NCBI GenBank assembly: GCA_003415625.1
Contig: PYIU01000003.1
Location: 3,038,001 to 3,102,000 of the forward strand
Direction: 5' to 3'
From: Aquanectria penicillioides
Taxonomy: Eukaryota; Ascomycota; Sordariomycetes; Hypocreales; Nectriaceae
DNA length: 64,000 nt
Part shown: positions 36,749 through 47,038 of the stretch, one piece after another
Numbering within the stretch: position 1 is the first letter of the stretch
Layout of the letters: every line of letters starts with the position of its first letter
Notes under the pieces: model-generated
Databases searched by the model: none
What the model was told of the DNA's origin: nothing
What the model saw: the letters and a program-made list of their open reading frames with translations, nothing else
Program-made: the position numbers and the translations under genes

Positions 36749-37660
36749 TGTGAAGGAGATGAAGGATGAAAGGCGGGTTTGCTTGATGAGAGGCTTGGGG
36801 CGAGGCTAGGGCCAAGCGGCTACGGCTGGCCAGTAATTATGAAGCCTCGATTCTATCGGTATGTTTTGACTTTCAAGGAGGCGTGGGTTGGGTCTCAATC
36901 GGTTGGTTGAGGGGTCCTTTTTGTCTTTTGTGCTGGTCGTGATGAAGTTGGTTGAAGATTCAAGGTGGGGCCCAGAGTCAAGATTTTAGACGTCTAGGGT
37001 GGCAGAGTTCTCATGCATCTTAGAGTAGTGCCTGGGGAGGTGGGAACCTCACTTATGAACCACAATCAAATCTTGATGTTGAATTGATCTTAGACCTAAA
37101 TTTAAATGACCATATAATTATCGGCGGGTTAATGATTTTGCACTGTCATTTATTTGGGTTGATACGTATCCTCTATTTTCCATTTTGAGCAACGTATCTG
37201 ATCTGGCATAGCACTTGGCAATCAGCAAGGTCAGGTCGACTTTTGTCTACGAGCAGCTCACATAGAGCAACTAGAACCGGCCCCTAACCCCAAGACATAG
37301 CACATACTCACAGCAGCAAACAGTTAAATCTAAACATTCATTCATTGTCATCACTCTCTTAGCATGTCAGGTCTATTTTCATGTGCAAATAGTACATAGT
37401 ATTACAACAATCCCCAACACCTTTTTGGCTGAGTTTTTTTTTGCAACTCCCAACGCCTCATACACGGCTTGATATATTTATTTGGTACATTTGACGAGCT
37501 CTGCTGGTCCTGAATCGTCATCGTCAAGTCTGATATTTTTCGTCCAACGTGGCTTCGAGAGTCGCCAACTTCACATCCATGAGTGTCGAGGTTATGCCGG
37601 CGGACGGAGTGGAGTTCGTTGCGTCTTTGAAAGAAGGAAAAACAAAGACAAGGCTTTTGC
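36749..37660. other. Spacer between RRP4 and DMAC1-like gene
   Basis: RRP4 promoter plus AT-rich intergenic DNA (roughly 37000-37480). No gene recognised. Confidence 0.5.
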
Positions 37661-38051
37661 TCATTTGAATGCCCTCCAGAGACCCATCCAAAGGAGGCCC
37701 ACGGAAATAGTGGTGATGCCGAACTTCCGGCTGCGCATGCCGAACATGGAGTTGCTCTGGAGGATCAGAGCTCGCTGCCTCTCGAGCTGCGACATTCCCG
37801 AGAAGTAGCTGTACGCAGCAAGACCGAAGAATGCACCGCTGCCTGCGATCGCATAGTTAGGGGTTGGTTCGAAAGGGCACAAGACCATGGGTGCGAGCCA
37901 TGGGCGCGAGCCATGGGCGCAAGACAGAGGTGCAAGACTTACCAATGATCTTACAGGGCAAGCAGTCGTCGCCCCGATCCTGTCGCAGGATGTCCTCGAG
38001 CTTCTCGGGCTTCTCGAGCGACTGAATAGTTGGGATTTTGTCTCCGGCCAT
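37661..38051 (-). CDS. DUF4536 small membrane protein, DMAC1-like
   Basis: Two exons, 37943-38051 and 37661-37842, give 96 residues starting MAGDKIPTIQSLEKPEKL. The motif DDCLPCKIIGSGAFFGLAAY spans the intron and is the signature of the DUF4536 family. Its animal member (DMAC1/TMEM261) helps assemble the distal membrane arm of mitochondrial complex I. Two hydrophobic segments (GSGAFFGLAAYSYF and ITTISVGLLWMGLW) fit an inner-membrane hairpin. Complex I occurs in filamentous fungi, so the role is plausible but inferred. An unspliced longer frame reads through the intron and is rejected because it destroys the motif. The intron carries a short direct repeat. Confidence 0.8.
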
Positions 38052-38323
38052 GGTGGAAGCTGTGTCTTGACTTGGTCAACTTGGACTTTGCAGGCCAAGT
38101 AAATCGACAGAGACTCCTAAATTGTCACGAGCTTCGTCGGTCGAGAGTCGCACGACTGAGAGCGGTGATTGGACGATGTACCTGATCTTCAGCTTAGTCA
38201 TGCGCACTAAGTCCGGGTTTCGTCATTGCACGTCCCTGGACACAAGGGCCCAAGCGAAAGCTCCGAGCTTAGGCCTGTCCAAGTGTCATACCAACTCTGC
38301 GACGAGGGCGGTTGGTCGTCACC
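38052..38323. promoter_or_regulatory. Bidirectional promoter DMAC1-like / APM3
   Basis: 272 bases between two divergent start codons; the promoters overlap. Confidence 0.6.
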
Positions 38324-40056
38324 ATGAACGGCGTTATTGAGGCGCTGCACATCTACGATGAAAACAGGTACGCAAGGGCCTCGCCTGGTAGGATCGCTTC
38401 TTGTTGACTGACCGATCCAGGAATCCCGTCCTGTCCCACACCTACACCGGCAGGCCTCTCTCGGCGGCACATCTGTTGCCCCTCTATCTCGAGCACCCAG
38501 CGCCGCGGCCGAACCTCATCTACCTCTCCAACACGAGCCCGCCGACCCTTGTCTTCAGCCTGATCCACGCGAACCTCTTGTTCATCGTCACGTCGTCTAC
38601 CGAAATCGAACCCCTTTTGGTCTTCGAGTTCCTCCACCGCGTCATCGATGCCTTCGAAGACTTTCTCGGCGCGCCAATCTTGGCCGTCAAGATTGAGAAC
38701 AACTACGACATCATCGCCCAGCTGCTGACGGAGATGTGCGATGCGGGAACCATAAGCACGACGGAACCGAATGCCTTGCGCGAGGTGGTAGAGCAAGAAG
38801 GCTGGGTAGGGAAGCTATTGGGCGGCCTCAGTCTCCCTGGGTTAGTATTCGCACCGCGCTGCCATAATCTCATGGGCGGATCATGCTAACATCTGCCTAG
38901 CAAATCTCCATTGAGCACTAACTTTGCGAATTCGAGTGCGCCGTCCCTGATCGCATCCAATTCACAAGCCCTGCCGTGGAGGCGAGCGAATGTCCGACAC
39001 ACATCCAACGAGATGTACGCAGATATTGTTGAAACTCTCACAGTGACGCTTGCGCCATCGGGAAGGCCTCTGGCAGCCTTTGCCAACGGAACTATTGCAT
39101 TTACATCCAAGGTCTCGGGCATCCCGGATGTCGTGCTGACTCTGACAAGCCCATCGGGGAAACACAACCTTGGCGGTATTATGGAACTACCCGTCTTCCA
39201 CCCCTGCGTGCGTCTAAATAGGTGGAAAGAGAGACCAGGGGAGTTGAGCTTTATTCCACCCGATGGTCGATTCATTTTGGCGGGCTACGAGGTGGACCTA
39301 CTACCCTTTACAAGCGGGAAGAGCGGGAACTTGAATTCGAACAACCTCAAGTTACCCGTCAACATGGAGGTTAAGACTGGACTTGGCCCCGTTGGATCGG
39401 ATTTCGAAGTCAGATTACAGGTGTCAAGGGTTCCCGGGGCTCCGTCACCGGCTCCCTCTGGCCTCGGGAGAGGTGGTGGCTCAGGACGATTGGGTGGACC
39501 TCATCCCGGCTCTCCCGGTGCCCCTTTGCTTGACGACCTTACAGTCACGATTCCACTTCCCGAAGGAGTGAGAAATCTCTCCGAGATCAGACCAAGCCGA
39601 GGCGATGCCAGTTTCAACCCTGGTGATAAGTTGTTGGAGTGGAACATCCCAGCCAAGGAACTAACAGGGGGAACAAGCTACTTTGGACTACGGGGCACTG
39701 TCGTGGGACCTATGTCAAACGAGGAAGAAGACGAACTTGACCCGAGCGGATTTGGATTTGGAGCGGATTACTCCTTCGACGAGCCATACCAAAGCGTGCC
39801 GGTGGCTAAGAAGGACAAGAAGAAGGACAACACAAACGAGGATAGAGACCCCAAGAAGGTTGCGCAGAACAAGATACTGATGCCTACCTCGGCATCCGTG
39901 AGTTTTTCGGTCAAGGGATGGCTGGCCAGTGGATTGAAAGTAGAAAGTATCATGCTCGACACGAGGAAGAGCAGGGGACTGGGAGAAAGCGTCAAGCCAT
40001 ACAAGGGAGTGAAGTACTTGACAGTGAGCAAGGGGGGCGTGGAGATTCGATGCTAG
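38324..40056 (+). CDS. APM3: AP-3 adaptor complex subunit mu
   Basis: Three exons, 38324-38367, 38421-38840 and 38901-40056, give 539 residues. The protein starts MNGVIEALHIYDENRNPVLS, with a longin-like N-terminal domain (NLLFIVTSSTEIEPLLVFEF, VIDAFEDFLGAPILAVKIENNY). A mu homology domain begins at ANVRHTSNEMYADIVETLTV and includes GIPDVVLTLTSP and ELPVFHPCVRLNRWKE. This is the medium chain of AP-3, which sorts cargo from Golgi or endosome to the vacuole and reads YxxPhi signals. A Gly/Pro-rich insert (residues about 325-350) and a Lys/Asp-rich insert (about 445-465) are loops without counterpart in shorter homologues. The first exon of only 44 bases is supported by both phase and the conserved N-terminus. 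Confidence 0.9.
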
Positions 40057-40828
40057 TCCTCGGCCGGCGCATGAGCGGCGTTGATGTTGACGCGGCATGA
40101 ACTGAACGAAGCCAAGAAGCTATTCATAGAGAAACCAAAAGAAACACAAAGAAGAAGAAGAAGAAGAAGAACAATAATAAGAAACTAAAAAAAAAAAAAA
40201 AAAAAAAAAGAAGAGGAAGAAAACTACCGCACACTACAAATGTACCAGTTCGGCTCCGCAAAAGGCTATACAATGTACTATGGTAATGACACTTTGGGGG
40301 TGTGGGGGACACAGCCTAGAGGTTCTGTTGAGGAGCTCCCTGGGGCGTTGTAATTGTTGTAATGGCGAGCATCTGAGTCGCCGAGACGGAACCCGAAGGC
40401 CTTCTCGGGACATCGGCTGTAAGCGTGGGGTAGCTCCGGGACTTGCACATGTAGCGCCTGTAGCGGTCTGCGTCACCTGCAGCTTTCACGGGCAAGCGGC
40501 CCATTGACGCGTGCGTCCCCACGCTTGCCACGGTACAGCAGGCACTGTAGCTCATACACTACCTGGTACCTAGGTACTGTGCAGCGCTGTGTGTAGCGGG
40601 TTTCCGTGGAAGGAGGCAAGGCAATTACTGGACGGACAAACGTGACCAACGAGCCCGGGCGCGGCCGGGACTGTCTCTGTGCCTCTGCTCATCTCGTCCC
40701 GTTCGCCATCATTCCCCTTGCACTTTTCCTCCCCTCCCCCTTCAACCGCGCGGGGAACCCCAATAATGACACAACGGTCACGGTCGCCGTCTCGGTCTCG
40801 ATCACGGTCCTGTTCTTGACGGCCGGCC
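40057..40828. other. APM3 3' flank and MCT1 promoter
   Basis: Contains an (AAG)n run at 40150-40171, a 23-base poly-A tract at 40187-40209 and GGTACCTAGGTAC at 40565-40577. No gene. Confidence 0.5.
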
Positions 40829-42231
40829 ATGCAACGGCTCGCGACGCCCACGCCCTCGCCGCAGCTCCGGCGCCGATGCGCTGCGGGCCTGCATCGACCT
40901 TCTGGCGCCCCCGGCCGCCGGTTGCTGGCTCCATCGCCCCCGCAGTCGCGGAGGTTTCGGTCGACACATCGAGGCGGCACCAGGACGGCCTTGTTCTTTC
41001 CAGGTTGGTCTCTCCGGCTCTTGTTTCTAAGCTGGCAGCTCCCAGATGCACATCATTTCGGCTGATGTGAATCCGGGCCGGCTCCCTTCTCACTTCAAAG
41101 ACCGACTGACTAACACCCAATGTGCGCCGCAGGCCAGGGTGTCCAGCGGGTAGGCATGCTGACGCCATGGCTCGAGGCATTCCCCGCGACGGCTTCACAG
41201 CTCCGCGACGAAATTGACCACCACATGGGCTACAAGCTCTCCGACATCATTCAGAATGGCCCTTCGCGAATCCTAAACGAAACTCCAAACGCACAACCCG
41301 CCATCATGGCCACATCCATCTTCATCCTTCGCATCCTCGAGCGCGAGTTCGACTTCAAAGTGGCCGACCACTTCGACGTAACCCTGGGCCACTCCCTTGG
41401 AGAGTTTGCCGCCGTTGTCGCCGGCGGCTACATCTCCTTCCAAGACAGCCTTTATCTTGTGCGCAAGCGGGCCGAGGCCATGGCTGACGCTACCAGGCGC
41501 GCAATTGAAGAGTATGGGGGCGAGTACGGCATGGTGGCCGTAATTTCTCATCCTGAACACATGGCCAGCCTAATTGAAGCAATCCGGGACTTTGTAGGAG
41601 TCACGAGCACCGGAAGCAAGGCTGAGAGCATGGACGACATCCCGCCCATCGAACAGGTTTTGATCGCCAACATTAACAGCAAGAACCAAATCGTCCTGAG
41701 CGGCAACATCGAACGCATCAAGACCCTGGTCGCCCACGTGCGCCAGTTCCTCGGCTATGACCCCGAGCCGTCCGATTGAAGAGCGACAGCCCATTTCACA
41801 GTCCCATCATGAAGCCTGCCCTCTCCGTCATGACCAATCTGCTTAATCAGAAGAGCCGGGTAAAGGGCCACGAGAACGAAGACATTGTCACATTTCCCGG
41901 TCAGCTCCCCATTGTCAGCAATGTATCGGCGCGACCCGTTTGCAGCAAAGCCGAATTCAAAGATCTCCTTGCCCGCGGTTGTTACGACACGGTCCGCTGG
42001 TGGGATAGCATCAAGTATTTGGACCAAGAAGGGCGCATCCGACGCTGGGTTGGTGTTGGGCCCGGCAAGGTGGGACGAAACCTGGTTGGTAAAGAGGTGG
42101 GCATGCGCGGAAAGGATCTGGTCAAGGGAGGAGGAGTGTGGGCAATTACGGACCCTTCCGAAGTGGAAGAGGTTCTGAAGGGGCTGGAGGACACGGCGAA
42201 CATCATGGAAGATGACGAGTACTCGGAGTAA
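40829..42231 (+). CDS. MCT1: Mitochondrial malonyl-CoA:ACP transacylase, one frameshift
   Basis: Two exons, 40829-41003 and 41133-42231. Exon 1 encodes an Arg-rich, acid-free presequence (MQRLATPTPSPQLRRRCAAG) and ends TALFFP, which joins GQGVQRVGML to make the FFPGQG signature. The active-site serine lies in GHSLGEF near residue 146. This enzyme loads malonyl groups onto mitochondrial ACP for type II fatty-acid synthesis and lipoate supply. At 41771-41773 the sequence lacks one base: the frame ends EPSD-stop, while the next frame continues RLKSDSPFHSPIMKP, containing the conserved catalytic histidine of the family, and runs to YDTVRWWDSIKYL and the stop at 42231. One added C restores a single protein. 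Confidence 0.92.
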
Positions 42232-43079
42232 CAAAATGGGGATTTCTTGCAAGGAGAACACGATGTACGAGTTGGTATGGAGCGCTGTCCGGATTTTTCT
42301 TCTAACTGGGAACTGGAACAGGAACTGGAATTGGGTATGCTCTGGCATGTACGTTCAGGAGCCGGACTATGGGATTATGGCAAGTGAGCTTTGATGATTA
42401 GCTCTCTCTATATATTTCGGTATGATATAATTGCCCCTGTAATTGCAGCCGAAAGGGGCCAAACAAAGCTGCGAAGCTCTGGCGCTACTCTTAACCCAAT
42501 TCGTGAAATGACGCAACAGCCTGCTGGGAGATGCTGACTGGTTGTGCTGGAACCAATGTCATCTTCGCACTGAGAACTCGGGACTCGCGGGATAATGGAT
42601 CGCTGGACGATCTCGTGACTTGATCGAGTGATAACAAGACCTTCAAATCAAGGCGATGGACTCTGGGGACCATCATTCTTTCGCCAGGCGTTTTTTTTTG
42701 TTTGTCTTTGGTGCATGAGACATCTAGCCAAGTGTGTTTGGGGGTCAGAGGTCTTGAGCTTGGGGGAAGACCGGCTTTTCATATAAAAGCCTCGCATCTA
42801 TGATTGGGAATTAAACTTATTCAGAGCGGGAAACATGTACATGTAAGCTCGTGGGATTATCCCCATTACATGCCCTTGATGATTTGTGCTCGCCGGATAA
42901 AGACAGTCGGAGTCGCCTCGTGTAAGTGGGCATGTGCCAAAGCGGGGGGGTGGAATGGTGCTAATCAGAGCATGGGACTGCAACAGGGGTACGTGTGGAT
43001 TTCGAGCTCCAACCTTTGGGTTACCTCAAGCGTCGAGCTTCCAGTCTGGACAACACCTCAACCTTCAACCTTCGCAACC
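42232..43079. other. MCT1 3' flank and TCA17 promoter
   Basis: No gene recognised; a T run lies near 42692. Confidence 0.5.
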
Positions 43080-43724
43080 ATGGCCACCGCGATACCCTCA
43101 ATCGCTTGCCTGGGCGTCATAGGCCGCAATGTAAGTTTTCGGCTTTGTCAAGGATAGCCTCCCCTCATCCTTCCTCTTCGCACTGGGCTGACGTGTCCGC
43201 TCTCTCTTCTCTAGAACAATCCCCTCCACATCTCCATCTTCCCCTCCCACGACCCAGCTACAAACACATTTACGCCGATCCGCACGCCCCTGCAGTTCTC
43301 CCTGCTCCTCTCGTCCACCATAGACGTCTTCGACCTGCGCGCCAAGCACAACGCCGTGTCGGGCGTCGGCCTCTCGGGCGACTTCGGCCTGCTGCACGCC
43401 GTCGACGACCGCCTCGCCGCCTACGGCTTCGAGACCAACACGGGCGTCCGCATGGTCTGCGTCGTCGACATGCGTGGCCGCCGCATCGACAGCTCCGCCG
43501 TCGGCTCCCGCGGCGTCGGCACCGGCCTGCGCGACACCGAGCTCAAGCCCGTCTTCCGCGCCATGCAGGACGCCTACGTCCACCTGCTGCAGAATCCCTT
43601 CTACGACCCCGACGAGCATGCGCCTCTGGGCGGAATGGGCGGCAAGAAGATTACAAGCCGCAAGTTCTCCGATGACATGAAGAGGATAGGCGAGGGCTGG
43701 ACTCCTGGGGTGACGAGTCTCTGA
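43080..43724 (+). CDS. TCA17: TRAPP-associated sedlin-family protein, TRAPPC2L/Tca17 type
   Basis: Two exons, 43080-43130 and 43215-43724, give 186 residues. The intron sits after MATAIPSIACLGVIGRN and exon 2 continues NNPLHISIFP, a usual position in sedlin-fold proteins. The family pattern is clear: FSLLLSSTIDVFDLRAKHNA, DFGLLHAVDDRLAAYGFETN, VRMVCVVDM, LRDTELKPVFRAMQDAYVHL, and QNPFYDPDEH. These favour TRAPPC2L/Tca17 over Trs20. It works in TRAPP tethering and Rab activation at the Golgi. An Arg/Gly-rich insert (GRRIDSSAVGSRGVGTG) and a C-terminal extension after the sedlin fold are longer than in yeast. Confidence 0.87.
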
Positions 43725-43944
43725 GCCGGACGAGCATGATGGATCACGAAATCACATATTACGGCGTTTGGAGCACGGCATGGTGGGATATCCGGTTGAA
43801 GACGTTGATGTTCAACTTTTTGACGGCTACTTTATAAACAGTATATTCTCATTATATGACAATAACCTCCCTTCTATGATGTCCACTGTTTCCAACTTAC
43901 TAAGGTAATCGGGAGATTCCGGTCCATCATCTACTGAGACCTTC

Positions 43945-45864
43945 CTACATCCTCTTCTCGCTTTCCGTTCTCAGGTGTTCAACCCTCCACTTGGATAACC
44001 CTGCCACTTCTTCGATTTCCATACTGGCTCCCATGGACTCGTTGGCGTCCCGCCGAAACACCGAGGCTTGGTGATCGAGATGCTTTGAGACCTGGCCGCG
44101 CTCCCAGTGTCGGGCTTCGTTGGGGAGCGGTTGCCACCAGTCGCCTGTCCGAGCATGCCATTGCGAACTACACAGCTCCCAAAGGCGAGAAATTGCTCGT
44201 TTGTAAGCAAAGCGCTCATCCTCGCCGGTAAAGGCACTCGTGTTACCAAAGTCGATTGGCTTCTTCTGTAGCCCGAAATCTGAGTCTTGGTCTGGATCGT
44301 AATGCGAGGTGCTTGATTTTGTGTCATAATAGGATACGTTGGGTCGGAATGGTGACATTTGATCTTGATAAACTTCGGCAATAGTTTCTGAGTAGGTAGC
44401 ATCATCCGGTTCCTCTGGGTTGGTAGAGTTGTTGGATGGTGTTCCTTTCTTCTTTGGGAAGAAAATGGTGTCTGGAGGATTCTGAGCCCTGATGATCAAT
44501 TTGCAACGAGCCTCGTAGAGCGCATCTAATAGAGTAATAAACCGCCTAGCTTCATTCTTCTTGTCGCGCGTTAGGACTGGAACTTGATCGATGATGAACG
44601 TGTGATATGTTGAAGCCATTGTGATATAGTCGGCGGGACCGAAAGACTCTACGAGGTCTTCAAAGTTCCAAAATACTAAGCCGTTGTAGTGCTGTGGTGT
44701 GTGGACTTTACGGCCATATACTACAAGTGTGGACGGTTCCCATGGCGGTGACAGAGATGTAGTCCATGAAGTAGCATCGTTGATCCTTTGTTGCCACGAA
44801 ACGTCCTCACTTGTCGAGAGATAGTAGTTGACCGGGTTTTTCGACGTGCTGTCTTGCTTTCAGCCACATCCTCCCCTGCCTCCTCTGCAGCTTCAGAATC
44901 GCCCTCAAAAGGGCCGATGGTGAGGATTTCAGGGCTGTATGTTTCTTCTTTTCTTCTCCAATCTTTGGCTCCCTCCATTTGCCAAAAGTCACATCTTGCC
45001 TTTAATACTTCTAGAAAGTTGGCAAAGTCACTTGTCGCACCGTAAAGCTCTCCACGCGACCTCAACGAACCACCAAAGAACTTCCGGATCAGTCCTTGTG
45101 ACGGAGCTGGTGTGTAATCGACACCTATTGCTTTTTGTAGCTCTTCTGGCATTCGATTTGAAGATGCAATGAGAACACCGCCCAGCTGGAAGAATGCAAT
45201 GAATAAGTGGCTGAGGATCTTGCTTGCTGCTCTGTCAGGGAGCTGAAACTCGTCCAGAAATAGGATTGGCGACTCGTCAACAAGCTTTTGGCCATCCATA
45301 GCAAAGAGTACTCGGATTCATTGCTTTTACTGCCCGGGATCGACTTCCTATGCTGCTCGAGCTGAGAAAGCGTGTAGAGCATGAAGGTATTGAAATGCCA
45401 CCTCCTTTTCCTATCCGTAGGAAGCCCATCAGCGAGGAGATCTAGGAGCATCGATTTTCCTGTACCAACTTCACCCGAGAGGAAAAGTCCCTTTGGTGAG
45501 TCGATTTCGATGGCTGCCTCGTGTTTGTGAGGACCCTGGTCAATGCAAGGCTTTCTCTGCCCTCAGGAGTGCTAAGAAGGTGTCTGAACAGGGGATTCCT
45601 CCATATTGAGTGGGTTCGACGCGCCAAGATCTTGCCGTCATCCTCAGGCTCCTCGGATTTCTCTTCTGTTAGACGCGCAACCTGCTGGAGCCGTTGTCGA
45701 TACTCAACCTGCGGGGAATAATCCTTGATCCGAAGGTAGATTTTGTGTAAGTGTCTCGCGAGCCGATGTTGAGATGGATCGGGCGAGTAAAGGCCGTTCG
45801 CCACAAAGGTCTGGTATTTCACCAGGGGATCCGTGATTGTCACGGCAGTAGAGAATCGTCTCAT
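43945..45864 (-). CDS. AFG1: AFG1-like mitochondrial AAA ATPase, three frameshifts
   Basis: One long exon from ATG 45864 (MRRFSTAVTITDPLVKYQTF), about 640 residues after correction. The N-terminus carries YQTFVANG and RNPLFRHLLSTPEGRESLAL. The nucleotide site is Walker A GEVGTGKSML near residue 130 and Walker B SPILFLDEFQLPDRAASKIL, with SSNRMPEEL as sensor region. This is Afg1/LACE1, a mitochondrial ATPase for turnover of respiratory-chain subunits. The sequence is broken three times, each one lost base: near 45524 (between RVLT and KHEAAIEIDSPKGLFLS), at 45290 (between SLLWMA and QKLVDESP), and near 44841-44855 (before SKNPVNYYLSTSEDVSWQQR). The four segments are in perfect family order. 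The C-terminus runs from WNFEDLVESFGPADYI to SEKRM. Confidence 0.88.
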
Positions 45865-47038
45865 GGTGCAATGGATGGTTGTTGAGGGGAGAACCGATTT
45901 GCGAATGATAGTCGTGGTTGGCCGGGGCTTAAGACCGACTATCGGGTCTCCATGATGTGGGGTAAAGTTCCGGTTATCAATCGCCAAGAGTTGGGGGGAG
46001 GGGCAGATTCGGTCAATCAGCCGGGACTTAGAATTGAAAAATCAGATTGAGTATGATTTGCTCATTTGCGAGCAAGGACTTCCTAGGATGGTTCTTCTGT
46101 GATACAGGGAAGCCCGAGGTTAAGAGGAGTGCCAGTATGCCTGCATCCAGTATACCCAATTGTCGGTAACCAAGCAACGGACCCGAGTGTATCCCGATGC
46201 GGAGATTGGGAAGAGGGGCAGTGGCAAACACAATACAATCCAAAAACCAAGCACGGGGATAATATGAGGGTCAAGTGTGTGAATAATGAGAATCGTTGTT
46301 GTGATGGATCAAATTCTTCGCAGTCTGCGAGCCCCTTGCAGTTGGGTAACCTGTGGTTGAGATGGTTGTGCACGGATGCGGTGTTTCGTGACAAGGTGAA
46401 GATGGCGATAGCCGCGTGCTATAGGTAGGTACCTGGCCTCACTAAGGCCGTGTGCTGCGCGTCACAGGTACCTGCCTCATTCTCGGGGTTGGACCTAGCG
46501 CGGCTCTTTTTTTCACGCCTGCTCCCTGTAAAGCGCAAGCACGGATAGAAGTGCAAGTGCTATGGTCAGGTGTCAGGTACCGGTTGGCAGAGCAGGTACG
46601 TACCGCGTCCTGGGAAGGGGAACAGCTCTAGGTTGCCAGCGCAGCGAGCGCAGCTAGCGCAGCCTTCACCGAATCCAGGCTACAGTCGCCCAATCAGAGC
46701 GCCCAAAACAGCCCTGTAGCTTGGCGTCCCTCCCCCAAACCTGAGGCCCTGCCTGAGCCATTCGTTTTTTGTTTTTCGCCAAGAAGCCAATAGGTGCATG
46801 CTTCGTCACTCGCTCTACTGCATTCCATTTTCTACCTTGCCTCTTTCAATAACGCCCAACAAAAGTCACCGCTCGCACCATCTCACCCTGTCTGCGACGA
46901 AATGCCTCTCTGATCCGTCGCGGCAGAATCCATCGCCATCTCCCCCGACGTATCCTGTCCCGTATCTCGCTCTCCCGACTCGACCCTTCCATCGCATCGA
47001 CTTTGCCCCCGTCGCCTTCACTTTGCGACCCGCCCAAA
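45865..47038. promoter_or_regulatory. Divergent region AFG1 / NUP133
   Basis: About 1.2 kb between divergent starts. It contains GTAGGTACCTGG and CAGGTACCTG palindrome-like words near 46424-46474 and a CCAAT box at about 46691. No gene recognised. Confidence 0.5.

Noticed and set aside
37850..37880. ggttcgaa as a tRNA B box
   Set aside because: No matching A box, stem or anticodon loop nearby; it is inside an intron.
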